Shown one piece after another: positions 50,927 through 59,395 of a DNA stretch of 64,000 bases; positions within the stretch are counted from its first letter, which is position 1, and every line of letters starts with the position of its first letter. The translations under genes and the position numbers were made by a program. The stretch is from Cellulomonas chitinilytica (GTDB lineage: Bacteria > Actinomycetota > Actinomycetes > Actinomycetales > Cellulomonadaceae), in assembly GCF_016862675.1 (NCBI RefSeq), contig NZ_BONK01000017.1:1-64000 (forward strand). Direction: 5' to 3'. The notes below the pieces were generated by a model. That model was not told the DNA's origin and did not search any database. It saw only the letters and a program-made list of their open reading frames with translations.

Positions 50927-51645
50927 ACGTCCCGCCGCAGGTAGCGCCACGCGAGGAACGCGCAGACGAGCCCGTTGGCCATGCCGACGAGCACGTCGGT
51001 GAGGTGGTGCATCCCCCGGTACAGGCGGGCGGACCCGACGAGCAGCGGCACGAGCAGGCAGACGACGGTGACGGCCCACCGCAGCCAGGGCCGGGCGATC
51101 CGCTGGGCGAGCAGGGCGACGGCCACGTAGAACGCGGTGGACGCGCTGGTGTGCCCGCTGGGGAACGCGGTGGTCGGCGGGGAGTCGTCGAGGAGCTCGA
51201 CGTCGGGGCGTTCCCGCCCGACGAGCAGCGACGACGTGAGGAACAGGATCGACTGCAGGCCGATCGCGATCGCGGGCACCACCGCGAGCCACCACTGCCG
51301 GGTGCGCCACCAGAACAGCGCCACCACGAGCACGCACGCGCCGATGATGAACTGCGTCTGGCCGATGTTCGACAGGACCGACGTGAGCGACGTGAGCCCG
51401 GCGGTCCGCTGGGCCTCGAACCACCGGTTGACCGCGGTCTCGGACGGCAGGTCGTCGAGCGGCCCGACGATGAGCAGGCCGATCCCCACCATGACGAGCC
51501 ACCACACGACCGCGGGGAGCAGGGCACGCCGGGCGAGGTCGCGGCATGCCGACCCGAACGTCGGGGCCGATGTGTCGAGCTCGTAGCGGTGGACGAACGT
51601 GCTGGCGGTCGAGTGGTGCTCCGCCTGGAGCGCGAGCGTGGTCAC
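50923..51645 (-). CDS. PAP2-family membrane phosphatase (first paralogue)
   Basis: A 240-residue phosphatidic-acid-phosphatase type 2 protein with about six helices. The catalytic motifs are VGRERPDVELL (C1, with RP), FPSGHTSAS (C2, His general acid region) and SARLYRGMHHLTDVLVG (C3, nucleophilic His). Members dephosphorylate phosphatidate, undecaprenyl diphosphate or similar lipids on the outer membrane face. GTG 51645 overlaps the stop of the second PAP2 gene (GTGA), and its own stop overlaps the DAGK start. The polar N terminus of about 35 residues is cytosolic. Confidence 0.92.
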   Translation of the reverse strand: MTTLALQAEHHSTASTFVHRYELDTSAPTFGSACRDLARRALLPAVVWWLVMVGIGLLIVGPLDDLPSETAVNRWFEAQRTAGLTSLTSVLSNIGQTQFIIGACVLVVALFWWRTRQWWLAVVPAIAIGLQSILFLTSSLLVGRERPDVELLDDSPPTTAFPSGHTSASTAFYVAVALLAQRIARPWLRWAVTVVCLLVPLLVGSARLYRGMHHLTDVLVGMANGLVCAFLAWRYLRRDV

Positions 51646-52319
51646 GGGTTCCTCTCCGTCGGGGGCTGCGCGCTCCAGCCCCGGTAGCCGATGTAGGACG
51701 CGCCGGCCATCGCGGTGCCGAGGAGCATGCCGGCGACCACGTCGGACGGGTAGTGCACGCCGAGGAGCACGCGGTCCGCGGCGGTGACGAGGGTGACGGT
51801 GCCTGCCACGACCGGGACGACGACCCGCCCGCGCCGCCCGAGCAGCGGCCACACGAGCAGCGTCAGCGTGACCGCTGCGGCGGCGGTGTTCGTCGCGTGA
51901 CCGGACGGGAAGCTCGAGCCGGGGGCGTGCTCGAGGGCGTCCTCGACGACAGGACGCGCCCGTTGGACGAGCCCCTTCGCGGCGAGCTGCAGCACCCACG
52001 CCGCCATGAGGGTCCCGAACGCCCACAACGCCCGAGTCGCCAGGCCGTGCTTGCGCCAGACCCACAGGCACAGCAGCGCGCCCGCGAGGTTGACCCACCG
52101 GGCCTGCAGCAGCTCCTGCCAGACGACGAGCGCCCGCAGGAACGCGGGGTGCTCGCGGGTGAACGCCGTCGCGGACTCGATGGTCTCCTGGTCGAACCGG
52201 GTCAGGCCCGGCGCCTCGGCCCGCACGAGGTACGCGAGGACGAACACCGGCACGGACACGCCGACGCCGAACGCGGCGGCGCGCAGGAGGGCGCGCTGGC
52301 GGACGGTCGTCGTGGGCAT
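51642..52319 (-). CDS. PAP2-family membrane phosphatase (second paralogue)
   Basis: A 225-residue PAP2 protein with VQRARPVVEDALEHAPGSSFPSGHATNTAAA (C1 and C2) and AADRVLLGVHYPSDVVAG (C3), and six predicted helices. It is the first gene of the PAP2-PAP2-DAGK operon. TACCCT lies six bases before ATG 52319 on the minus strand, so the operon message is probably leaderless. It is divergent from the RNase II family gene, whose own -10 is about 100 bases away. Confidence 0.92.
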   Translation of the reverse strand: MPTTTVRQRALLRAAAFGVGVSVPVFVLAYLVRAEAPGLTRFDQETIESATAFTREHPAFLRALVVWQELLQARWVNLAGALLCLWVWRKHGLATRALWAFGTLMAAWVLQLAAKGLVQRARPVVEDALEHAPGSSFPSGHATNTAAAAVTLTLLVWPLLGRRGRVVVPVVAGTVTLVTAADRVLLGVHYPSDVVAGMLLGTAMAGASYIGYRGWSAQPPTERNP

Positions 52320-52325
52320 CCTCGG

Positions 52326-52331
52326 AGGGTA
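52326..52331 (-). promoter_or_regulatory. Leaderless -10 (TACCCT) of the PAP2-DAGK operon
   Basis: TACCCT on the minus strand ends six bases before ATG 52319. Confidence 0.5.
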
Positions 52332-52433
52332 GGAGGCGCCGGGAGGTCCCGCGCGGCGAGAGGCGGCCCCGTGGCACACGTCACCCGCCCGGGGCCACGG
52401 GAATCATGCTGGGCACCTCGGTCCGCTCCGACC

Positions 52434-52439
52434 TAGGCT
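52434..52439 (+). promoter_or_regulatory. Leaderless -10 (TAGGCT) of the RNase II family gene
   Basis: TAGGCT ends six bases before GTG 52446. Confidence 0.5.
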
Positions 52440-52445
52440 CACCGC

Positions 52446-53909
52446 GTGCCCCGACGTCGCGTCCACCTCGCCACCCCGCCCCCCGTCGCCGGGGTCGAGG
52501 GTGTCGACGCCGCCGTCCGGGGCGGGCTGCGGGCGTTGCGCGACGAGCTCGCGATCCCCGACGGGTTCCCCGCCGACGTGCTCGCGGAGGCCGCCGGTGC
52601 AGCGGACCGGACCGTGGCCGCACCCCTCGACGCCACCGACGTCGAGCTCGTCACCATCGACCCGCCCGGCTCGCGCGACCTCGACCAGGCCGTGCACCTC
52701 GAACGCCGCGACGGCGGCTACCGCGTCCGGTACGCGATCGCGGACGTCGCCGCCTGGGTGGCGCCCGGCGGGGCCGTCGACGGGGAGGCCCGACGCCGCG
52801 TCGAGACCCTGTACGGGCCCGACGGCCGCACGCCGCTGCACCCGCCGCAGCTCTCCGAGGGCGTCGCGAGCCTGCTGCCCGGCCAGGACACCCCCGCGCT
52901 GCTGTGGACCATCGACCTCGACGCGTCGGGGGCACCCGTCGACGTGTCCGTCCGTCGGGCGCGCGTCCGCAGCCGCGCCCAGCACACGTACGACGAGGTC
53001 CAGCAGGCGCTCGACGACGGCACCGCGAGCCCGTCGCTGCAGCTCCTGCGCGAGGTCGGGCGGCTCCGCGAGGACGCCGAGCGCGCCCGCGGCGGCATCA
53101 CGCTGCCGACCCCCGAGCAGGAGGTCGTGCCCGTCGCCGACGACGGGTGGACCCTCGTCAGCCGCGCGACCCTGCCCGTGGAGGACTGGAACGCCCAGAT
53201 CTCCCTGCTCACCGGCATGTGCGCCGCGCGGCTCATGATCGACGCCCGGATCGGCGTCCTGCGGACCCTGCCCGCGGCCGACCCGCGCGACGTCGACCGG
53301 CTCCGGCGCTCCGCGCTCGCCCTCGGCGTGCCCTGGCCGGACGGCGCGTCCCACGGCGAGGTCATCCGCGACCTCGACGCGTCGACGCCCGCCGAGGCCG
53401 CCCTCCTCACCGAAGCCACCACCCTCCTGCGCGGCGCCGCGTACGTCGCGTTCGACGGATCCGTGCCCGACGACGTCGAGCACGCCGCCATCGCCGCCCC
53501 CTACGCGCACGCCACCGCGCCGCTGCGCCGGCTCGTCGACCGGTTCGTCGGCGAGGTGTGCGTCGCCGTGTGCGCGGGCGACGAGGTGCCCCGCTGGGTC
53601 CGCGACGCCCTGCCGCTCCTGCCGTCGCTCATGGCGGGCGGCGACCGCAAGGCGTCCGAGTACGAACGCGGCTGCCTCGACCTCGTCGAGGCCGTGCTCC
53701 TCGCCGACCGGGTCGGTGAGACGTTCTCCGGTGTCGTCGTCGACGTGCGCGACGACCGGAGCGCGGGCGTCGTGCAGCTGCGCGACCCCGTGGTGCGCGG
53801 CCGGGTCGACGGTGTCGACCTCCCCCTCGGGGAGCGCGTCGACGTGCGGCTCACCGAGGCGTCCGTGGCCCGGCGGACCGTGCGGTTCACGCTCGACGGG
53901 AACGGCTGA
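52446..53909 (+). CDS. RNase II/RNB-domain exoribonuclease
   Basis: A 487-residue RNB-domain protein. IDPPGSRDLDQAVHLE holds the metal-binding Asp cluster, YAIADVAAWVAPGGAVDGEARRR and TLYGPDGRTPLHPPQLSEGVASLLPG continue the core, and PYAHATAPLRRLVDRFV is the terminal RNB motif. A C-terminal OB-like segment (about 425-487) could bind RNA. It is shorter than E. coli RNase II (about 644) because N-terminal cold-shock domains are missing, as usual in the actinobacterial form. It degrades RNA 3' to 5'. The coiled-coil gene starts 6 bases after its stop. Confidence 0.92.
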   Translation: MPRRRVHLATPPPVAGVEGVDAAVRGGLRALRDELAIPDGFPADVLAEAAGAADRTVAAPLDATDVELVTIDPPGSRDLDQAVHLERRDGGYRVRYAIADVAAWVAPGGAVDGEARRRVETLYGPDGRTPLHPPQLSEGVASLLPGQDTPALLWTIDLDASGAPVDVSVRRARVRSRAQHTYDEVQQALDDGTASPSLQLLREVGRLREDAERARGGITLPTPEQEVVPVADDGWTLVSRATLPVEDWNAQISLLTGMCAARLMIDARIGVLRTLPAADPRDVDRLRRSALALGVPWPDGASHGEVIRDLDASTPAEAALLTEATTLLRGAAYVAFDGSVPDDVEHAAIAAPYAHATAPLRRLVDRFVGEVCVAVCAGDEVPRWVRDALPLLPSLMAGGDRKASEYERGCLDLVEAVLLADRVGETFSGVVVDVRDDRSAGVVQLRDPVVRGRVDGVDLPLGERVDVRLTEASVARRTVRFTLDGNG

Positions 53910-53914
53910 GGCTC

Positions 53915-55276
53915 GTGGCCGGCACGCCCGACGACGCCGCGGCCGGCGGGTCCGTGCCCGGCGGGTCCGTGCCCGGCGGGGCCGTGCTCGACGGGGCCGT
54001 GCTCGACGAGGCTGCGCGCGACGCCGTGCCAGACGCAGTGCTCGACGACCTCTACGGCGGAGCGGCCGACGACTTCGTCGCCCGCCGGGACGCCGCTGCT
54101 CGGGCCGCCCGGGACGCCGGCGACAAGGACCTCGCCCGTCGCATCGGCGCCCTGCGCAAGCCGACCGTCGCGGCCGCGCTCGTCAACGCCCTGGTCCGGG
54201 ACGACCCCGGCCTCGCCGACCGGGTCGTCACGCTCGGCGACGCGCTGCGGGAGGCCGAACGGACCCTCGACGGCCGTGCGCTGCGCGACCTCACGCGGGA
54301 GCGGCGGGCGCTCGTGACGACGCTCGTCGCCCGGGCGCGGTCGCTCGCCGCAGCGTCGGGTCAGCGGGTCGGGGAGGCCGTCGCGCACGAGGTCGACCAG
54401 ACGCTCACCGCCGCGCTCGCCGACCCCGACATCGCCCGGGACGTCACCTCCGGGCACCTTGCCGCCGGTCGCGAGTACTCCGGCTTCGGCGGGTTCGGCC
54501 TCGGGACGGCCGACGACGCGGGGACCGGGCGCGACGACACGTCGGCGGCCGGTGCGGACGACGCGGCGACGCGGGGACGCAGCTCCGCCTCCGGCGCGGC
54601 CGGGTCCCCCCGTCGACGGGTGCCGAGCGGGCGTCTGACGGTCGTCGACGAGCCGGCCGACGAGCCGGCCGACGGGTCGACCGACGCGGGGACCAGGTCC
54701 GCCGGAAGTGGCGCCCGCGGCACCACGACGTCCGGCGGGAAGGGGAAGTCCGGCGGCAAGGCGAAGTCAGGGGCCGGCAAGACGTCCCGGGCGGGCGCCG
54801 CGGACAAGGGGACCTCCGGAGCCTCGGGCACGAGGGCCGGCATGGCAGAGCCAGCGACCGGCACCGCCACGACGGGCAAGCAGTCCGGCACGGTCGCGGA
54901 CCGGCGGCGTCGTGCGGCGGAGTCCGCCCGCACCACCGCGGCCGACGCGCGCGACCGTGCCCGCAAGGCCGCCGACCGCGCCACCGACCGGCGCGACGAA
55001 CGACGCGCCGACCTCGACGAGGCGACACGCGCCGCCCGCGCCGCGCACGACCTGCACGACGAGCTCGTGGCCGCCGTGACCGACCTGCGTCGCCGGCTCG
55101 CGAAGGCCGACAAGGACGCCGTCCGCGCCGAGGACCGGCTCGCGAAGGCCGAACGTGCCCTGCACGACGAGGAACGGGCGGCGATCGGCGCCGCGCAGGA
55201 CCTGCGTCGCGCCGAGCGGGCGCTCCAGGCCGCCGACCGTGACCTCGACGCGCTGGACGACGAAGCACCCACCTGA
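53915..55276 (+). CDS. Coiled-coil protein with Gly/Ser/Lys-rich middle, unknown function
   Basis: A 453-residue protein. Residues 8-32 are encoded by a 15-base DNA tandem repeat (GGSVP, GGSVP, GGAVL, DGAVL). Residues about 40-185 are helical and look like a true domain (VLDDLYGGAADDFVARRDAAARAARDAGDKDLARRIGALRKPTVAAALVNALVRDDP). The middle (185-340) is low-complexity Gly/Ser/Thr/Lys. The C terminus (340-450) is a long Ala/Arg/Asp/Glu coiled coil. GTG 53915 follows the RNase II stop by 5 bases, so the two are co-transcribed and the protein may assist RNA turnover (inference). Confidence 0.75.
   Translation: MAGTPDDAAAGGSVPGGSVPGGAVLDGAVLDEAARDAVPDAVLDDLYGGAADDFVARRDAAARAARDAGDKDLARRIGALRKPTVAAALVNALVRDDPGLADRVVTLGDALREAERTLDGRALRDLTRERRALVTTLVARARSLAAASGQRVGEAVAHEVDQTLTAALADPDIARDVTSGHLAAGREYSGFGGFGLGTADDAGTGRDDTSAAGADDAATRGRSSASGAAGSPRRRVPSGRLTVVDEPADEPADGSTDAGTRSAGSGARGTTTSGGKGKSGGKAKSGAGKTSRAGAADKGTSGASGTRAGMAEPATGTATTGKQSGTVADRRRRAAESARTTAADARDRARKAADRATDRRDERRADLDEATRAARAAHDLHDELVAAVTDLRRRLAKADKDAVRAEDRLAKAERALHDEERAAIGAAQDLRRAERALQAADRDLDALDDEAPT
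53945..54004. repeat. 15-base coding tandem repeat, four copies
   Basis: GGCGGGTCCGTGCCC twice, then GGCGGGGCCGTGCTC and GACGGGGCCGTGCTC, in frame at the N terminus of the coiled-coil protein. Copy number can change without a frameshift. Confidence 0.85.
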
Positions 55277-55409
55277 CAGCCGTATTCACCACGACGCACC
55301 CCGCACCGCACCCGAACCGCACCGCACGCACCGCACCCGCGCCGCCGGCACGCACCCCGGACCGGCACATCGCACGCCGCCCCCGCGCGGCCCCGAGACG
55401 GAGGACCAC

Positions 55410-55991
55410 ATGGCCGGCACCCGCGACGACGCGCCCCAGGTGCACGCCGAGACCGCCGAGGAGTGGCGGGCCTGGCTGGAGGCGCACCACGCGGACACCC
55501 CGAGCGTCTGGCTGGTGTCGTGGAAGTCGGCGACGGGCCGCCCGTCGGTCCCGTACGAGCGGGCCGTCGAGGAGGCGCTCTGCTTCGGGTGGATCGACTC
55601 GACGAACCGTTCGCTCGACGACGAGCGCGGGGCGCTCTGGTTCACGCGCCGGAAGCGCGGCGGCGGCTGGGCGCGCACCAACAAGGAGCGGATCGTCCGG
55701 CTGGAGGCCGACGGCCGGATGACCGCAGCAGGCCGGGCCGTCATCGACGCCGCGAAGGCGGACGGGTCGTGGACGCTCCTGGACGACGTCGAGGACCTGA
55801 TCGTCCCCGACGACCTCGCGGCCGCGTTCGACCGGTACCCGGGGTCCCGGGAGAAGTACGACGCGTTCCCGAGGTCGGCGCGGCGCGTGATCCTCGTGTG
55901 GATCGTCCAGGCGAAGCGTCCGGAGACGCGTGCGGCCCGCCTGGACCAGACGGCCCGGCTGGCTCAGGAGGGCAAGCGCGCCGCCCAGTGA
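55410..55991 (+). CDS. YdeI/OmpD-associated family protein
   Basis: A 193-residue protein of the YdeI family. AETAEEWRAWLEAHHADTPSVWLVSWKS, VPYERAVEEALCFGWIDSTNRSLDDERGALWFTRRK and WARTNKERIVRLEADGRM are diagnostic, with FPRSARRVILVWIVQAKRPETRAARLD at the C terminus. The family is common in bacteria but its biochemical function is not established. GGAGGA precedes the ATG. The 133-base gap before it is a C-rich simple sequence with repeats of CGCAC. An 18-base duplication spans its stop. Confidence 0.88.
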   Translation: MAGTRDDAPQVHAETAEEWRAWLEAHHADTPSVWLVSWKSATGRPSVPYERAVEEALCFGWIDSTNRSLDDERGALWFTRRKRGGGWARTNKERIVRLEADGRMTAAGRAVIDAAKADGSWTLLDDVEDLIVPDDLAAAFDRYPGSREKYDAFPRSARRVILVWIVQAKRPETRAARLDQTARLAQEGKRAAQ

Positions 55992-56019
55992 GGCCGAGGA
56001 ACCCAGTGAGGCCGAGGAA
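55984..56019. repeat. 18-base direct duplication across the stop codon of the YdeI-like gene
   Basis: CCCAGTGAGGCCGAGGAA occurs twice in tandem (55984-56001 and 56002-56019); the first copy contains the TGA stop. It looks like a recent slippage event. Confidence 0.85.
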
Positions 56020-56052
56020 CCGGCCTTCGGACGTCGATCGACGCCCGGGTCC

Positions 56053-56094
56053 GTCAGGGGGTGCCCGGCCCCTCCAGCGCGGGCACCCCCTGAC
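56053..56094. terminator. Bidirectional terminator hairpin
   Basis: A 15-base perfect stem (56053-56067 with 56080-56094) and 12-base loop between the convergent YdeI-like and MFS genes. Confidence 0.8.
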
Positions 56095-56099
56095 CGACG

Positions 56100-57638
56100 T
56101 CAGGCCGCGACGGCCGCCTCGGCGGGCAGGTCGGCCTTCTTCGCGGAGATGAGCGCCAGCGCCACGAGGAACGCGAGCGCGAGGAGCACCCCGCCGCCGA
56201 GGAAGGCGACGTGGTACCCGGCGACCTGCGCCTGTGCGACGACCGCCGGCTGCGAGACGTCCAGACCGGACGCCGCGAGGTCGGCCATCTTGTTGGTCGT
56301 CGCGGTGATCGCGAACGTGTTGAGCAGCGCGAGCCCGAGCGACCCGCCGACCTGCTGCGACGTGTTGAGCAGCGCGGAGGCGATGCCCGCGTCGTGCCCG
56401 CCGACCCCGTACAGCGCGGTGCTCGACGCCGGGATGAACACCGCGCTCATGCCGACGCTCATGACGATGAGGCCGGGCAGCACCGACGTCCAGTACGACG
56501 ACGTCGGGGTGGTGCGGAGCAGGAGCAGCAGCCCGCTGGCGGCGAGCGCGAGCCCGATCAGCATGAGCGGCTTGGGTCCGACGCGCGGCAGGAGCTGGGC
56601 CACGACGCCGGCCATGAGGATGATCCCGAGGCTGAACGGCAGGAACGCGAACCCGGCCTGCATGGGCTCGTAGCCGAGCACGTACTGGAAGTACAGCGTC
56701 ATGAACAGGAACATCGAGAACAGCCCGGCACCGACCAGGAAGAACACCAGGTAGGACCCGCCCCGGTTCCGGTCGAGCGCGATCCGCAGGGGCAGCAGCG
56801 GGTTCGCGACCCGGCGCTCGAGCAGCACGAACGACACGAGCGCGACGGCCGCGAACGCGAGCAGCCCGACGACGAGCGGGTCGGTCCAGCCGACGGCCTG
56901 CGGGAGGCCGTCCTCGCCGGTGGTCTGCTTGGCGGCCTCGGTGAACGCGTAGACGAGCGCGACGAGCCCGGACGAGGCGAGGACCGCGCCGGGGATGTCG
57001 AACCGGGTGTCGCCGTGCGCCTTGGACTCCTTGAGGATCCGCGCGCCCGCGATCGCGGCGAAGATCGCGATCGGCAGGTTCACGAACAGGCACCAGCGCC
57101 AGCCGAGGTACTCGGTGAGCGCGCCACCGGCGAGCAGGCCGATCGCGGCGCCACCACCGGAGATGGCACCGAACACGCCGAACGCCTTCGCGCGCTCGCG
57201 GCCCTCGGTGAACGTCACGGTGATCAGGGCGAGGGCGGCCGGCGCGAGGAGGGCGCCGAACGCCCCCTGGAGGGCGCGCGCCGCGAACAGCAGAGCCTCG
57301 CTCTGCGCAGCACCGCCGAGCGCGGACGCGACCGCGAACCCGAGCAGGCCGATGATGAGCGCCCGCTTGCGGCCGACGTAGTCGGCGATGCGCCCGCCGA
57401 GCAGCAGGAGGCCGCCGAACGCGAGGGTGTAGGCCGTGACGGCCCACTGGATGTCGGCCGACGCGATGTCGAGGTCGGCGGCGGCGGAGGGCAGCGCGAT
57501 GTTCATGATCGACGCGTCGATGATGAGCATCAGCTGCGAGATGGCGATGACGGCGAGGATCAGCCAGCGTCGCGGGTCGGGTGCGTCTGACTCGTGCGCC
57601 CCGCGGGGCGCGTCGGTCACAAGGGCAGGGTCGGTCAC
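56100..57638 (-). CDS. EmrB/QacA-type (DHA2) MFS drug exporter
   Basis: A 512-residue 14-helix proton antiporter. LILAVIAISQLMLIIDASIMNIALPSAAADLDIA is the DHA2 helix-1 signature with the conserved Asp, GGRIADYVGRKRALIIG is motif A, and ARALQGAFGALLAPAALALI is motif C/B-like. It exports hydrophobic toxic compounds or antibiotics; the substrate is unknown. The start GTG 57638 is chosen because AGGGAG is six bases upstream; an in-frame start near 57767 adds 43 residues of poor sequence. A dyad 115 bases upstream may be the site of a repressor encoded elsewhere. Confidence 0.9.
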   Translation of the reverse strand: MTDPALVTDAPRGAHESDAPDPRRWLILAVIAISQLMLIIDASIMNIALPSAAADLDIASADIQWAVTAYTLAFGGLLLLGGRIADYVGRKRALIIGLLGFAVASALGGAAQSEALLFAARALQGAFGALLAPAALALITVTFTEGRERAKAFGVFGAISGGGAAIGLLAGGALTEYLGWRWCLFVNLPIAIFAAIAGARILKESKAHGDTRFDIPGAVLASSGLVALVYAFTEAAKQTTGEDGLPQAVGWTDPLVVGLLAFAAVALVSFVLLERRVANPLLPLRIALDRNRGGSYLVFFLVGAGLFSMFLFMTLYFQYVLGYEPMQAGFAFLPFSLGIILMAGVVAQLLPRVGPKPLMLIGLALAASGLLLLLRTTPTSSYWTSVLPGLIVMSVGMSAVFIPASSTALYGVGGHDAGIASALLNTSQQVGGSLGLALLNTFAITATTNKMADLAASGLDVSQPAVVAQAQVAGYHVAFLGGGVLLALAFLVALALISAKKADLPAEAAVAA

Positions 57639-57752
57639 AACAGGCTCCCTGGAGGCGCAGGAAAGGAAGGGTGCGGCGTCGTCGCCGGATGAGGTGGGGA
57701 TGTGAGCCGCAACGCTAGCGGCGCCCTCTGACATCCCCGTCTCGCAGGGATT

Positions 57753-57776
57753 GCCGCTGGTCAGCACATCAGCGGC
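57753..57776. promoter_or_regulatory. Inverted repeat upstream of the DHA2 exporter
   Basis: GCCGCTG (57753-57759) and CAGCGGC (57770-57776), separated by 10 bases, in the 267-base divergent gap between the DHA2 exporter and ThrE-type genes. It is a candidate TetR- or MarR-type operator. Nothing else is recognisable in the gap apart from CATGAT, the possible -10 before GTG 57906. Confidence 0.4.
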
Positions 57777-57905
57777 CGCGACGGAGGGTCAAGGGAGATT
57801 CGCCGGGAGCGGACAGGGGACTCTCAGGAACCTCTCAGGTGTTCGCCGACCCGCCTCGGGCCCCTGGTCCTGCCGGGAGGCCCGGGTCCCGGCCATGATG
57901 GGCGG

Positions 57906-59186
57906 GTGCCCACCGCGCCCACGGACGACGAGCTCGAGCTGATCCGACGTTCCGGCGTCGCCCTGCGGGTGGGCCGCCTCAGCCTGTCCGCGGGCACCGG
58001 CTCGTACCGGGTGAAGGCGTCGATGGCCCGCATGGCGCGTGCGCTGGGCGTCGACCGGCACGAGGCGCAGGTGACGCTCACCGAGATCACCACGACGTCC
58101 CACCGGGGCCGCAGCTTCCGGACGGAGGTGTCCGAGGTCCGCCGGGTCGGCGTCAACGCGGACCGGCTCGCCGACCTGGAGATCCTCGTCAGCGACCTCG
58201 AGCGGGAGGCGACGACCACCGGCACGGAGGTCACGGTCGAGCGGGCCACGGCCGAGCTCGACCGCATCGCCGCCAAGCCCCCGCTGTACCCGGCCCTGCT
58301 CAACGCGCTCTGGTCGGGCGTCGCGTGCGCCGCGTTCGCGTTCCTCAACAACGGCGGCCCGGTGGAGATCGGCGCCGTGGCCGTCGGCGCCACGCTCGGA
58401 CAGCTCGTCCGCCGCGCGATGCTGCACCGCGGGTACAACCAGTTCGGCGTGACGATGCTCGCGGCCGCCGTCGCGGCGTCCACCTACCTCGGGCTCGTCG
58501 AGGCCCTGCAGGCGCTCGGGGTCGTCGAGGGACGTCACCAGGCGGGCTACGTCTCGGCCGTCCTGTTCCTCATCCCCGGCTTCGCGCTCGTCACCGCGGC
58601 GCTCGACCTCGCCCGCCTCGACTTCTCCGCCGGCCTGACCCGCCTGACGTACGCGCTGATGATCCTCGTCTCGGCCGCGCTCTCGCTGTGGGCGGTGTCC
58701 AGCATCGTCGGCCTCGCACCCGACCCGGCGACCCCGCTCGACCTCGACCCGGGCGTGCTGCTCGCGCTGCGGTTCGCCGCGAGCTTCCTCGGCGTGCTCG
58801 GGTTCGCCCTCATGTTCAACAGCCCGTGGCGGATGGCGCTGCTCGCCGCGACCGTCGGCATGGTCGCGAACGTCGGACGCCTGATGCTCGTCGACGCCGG
58901 GTTCGCGACGCAGAGCGCCGCCGCCGTCGCTGCGCTCGCCGTCGGGGTGCTCGCGGCGTACGCGGCGCCGCGGATCCACGTCCCGCGCGTGACGATCTCC
59001 GTCCCCGCCGTCGTCATCATGGTCCCGGGCGCGACCGCCTACCGGGCGGTGTTCCACCTGGCCGACGGGGCGACGATCCTGGCGCTGTCCTACACGGTGC
59101 AGGCCGCGCTCGTCGTCGTCGCGCTGTCCATCGGCCTCGCCGTCGCACGCATGCTCACCGACCGGACCTGGGCTTTCGACCGCTGA
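57906..59186 (+). CDS. Threonine/serine exporter family protein (ThrE type)
   Basis: A 426-residue membrane protein. The cytosolic N-terminal part (about 1-130) contains RLSLSAGTGSYRVKASMARMARALGVDRHEAQVTLTEI, typical of the ThrE/DUF1212 domain, and about ten helices follow (from LYPALLNALWSGVACAAFAFLNNG). The C-terminal half has VPAVVIMVPGATAYRAVFHLADG, the DUF3815-type motif. ThrE of Corynebacterium exports threonine and serine with proton antiport. GTG 57906 has CATGAT six bases upstream and no ribosome site. Confidence 0.9.
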   Translation: MPTAPTDDELELIRRSGVALRVGRLSLSAGTGSYRVKASMARMARALGVDRHEAQVTLTEITTTSHRGRSFRTEVSEVRRVGVNADRLADLEILVSDLEREATTTGTEVTVERATAELDRIAAKPPLYPALLNALWSGVACAAFAFLNNGGPVEIGAVAVGATLGQLVRRAMLHRGYNQFGVTMLAAAVAASTYLGLVEALQALGVVEGRHQAGYVSAVLFLIPGFALVTAALDLARLDFSAGLTRLTYALMILVSAALSLWAVSSIVGLAPDPATPLDLDPGVLLALRFAASFLGVLGFALMFNSPWRMALLAATVGMVANVGRLMLVDAGFATQSAAAVAALAVGVLAAYAAPRIHVPRVTISVPAVVIMVPGATAYRAVFHLADGATILALSYTVQAALVVVALSIGLAVARMLTDRTWAFDR

Positions 59187-59195
59187 CGGACGGCT

Positions 59196-59225
59196 TTGGT
59201 GCAGGGCCCTGCGCCCGGGTACCCT
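59196..59225 (+). promoter_or_regulatory. Promoter of tRNA-Ser(GCU)
   Basis: -35 TTGGTG (59196-59201), 18-base spacer, -10 TACCCT (59220-59225). Transcription would start near 59232, just before the tRNA. Confidence 0.7.
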
Positions 59226-59237
59226 GTCCCACGTCTT

Positions 59238-59326
59238 GGAGACGTCGCATAGCCAGGTCTAGTGCGCGACCCTGCTAAGGTCGTGAAGGGGCAACCCTTC
59301 CGTGGGTTCAAATCCCACCGTCTCCG
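59238..59326 (+). tRNA. serV: tRNA-Ser (anticodon GCU)
   Basis: An 89-base class II tRNA. Acceptor GGAGACG/CGTCTCC with discriminator G (59326), D arm GCATAGCCAGGTCTAGTGCGC, anticodon GCT at 59274-59276 in the loop CTGCTAA, long variable arm around GAAGGGGCAACCCTTC, and T arm GTGGGTTCAAATCCCAC. CCA is not encoded. It reads AGC and AGU. Confidence 0.96.
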
Positions 59327-59330
59327 CTTC

Positions 59331-59365
59331 ACGAAGGCCCGGTCCACGACGGACCGGGCCTTCGT
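59331..59365. terminator. Terminator hairpin after tRNA-Ser(GCU)
   Basis: ACGAAGGCCCGGTCC (59331-59345) pairs perfectly with 59351-59365 across a 5-base loop. It also lies 31 bases past the stop of the convergent ltrA-like gene, so it can serve both. Confidence 0.85.
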
Positions 59366-59395
59366 CGTGGGCGTTCCGGGCAGATCGGGGCGGGC

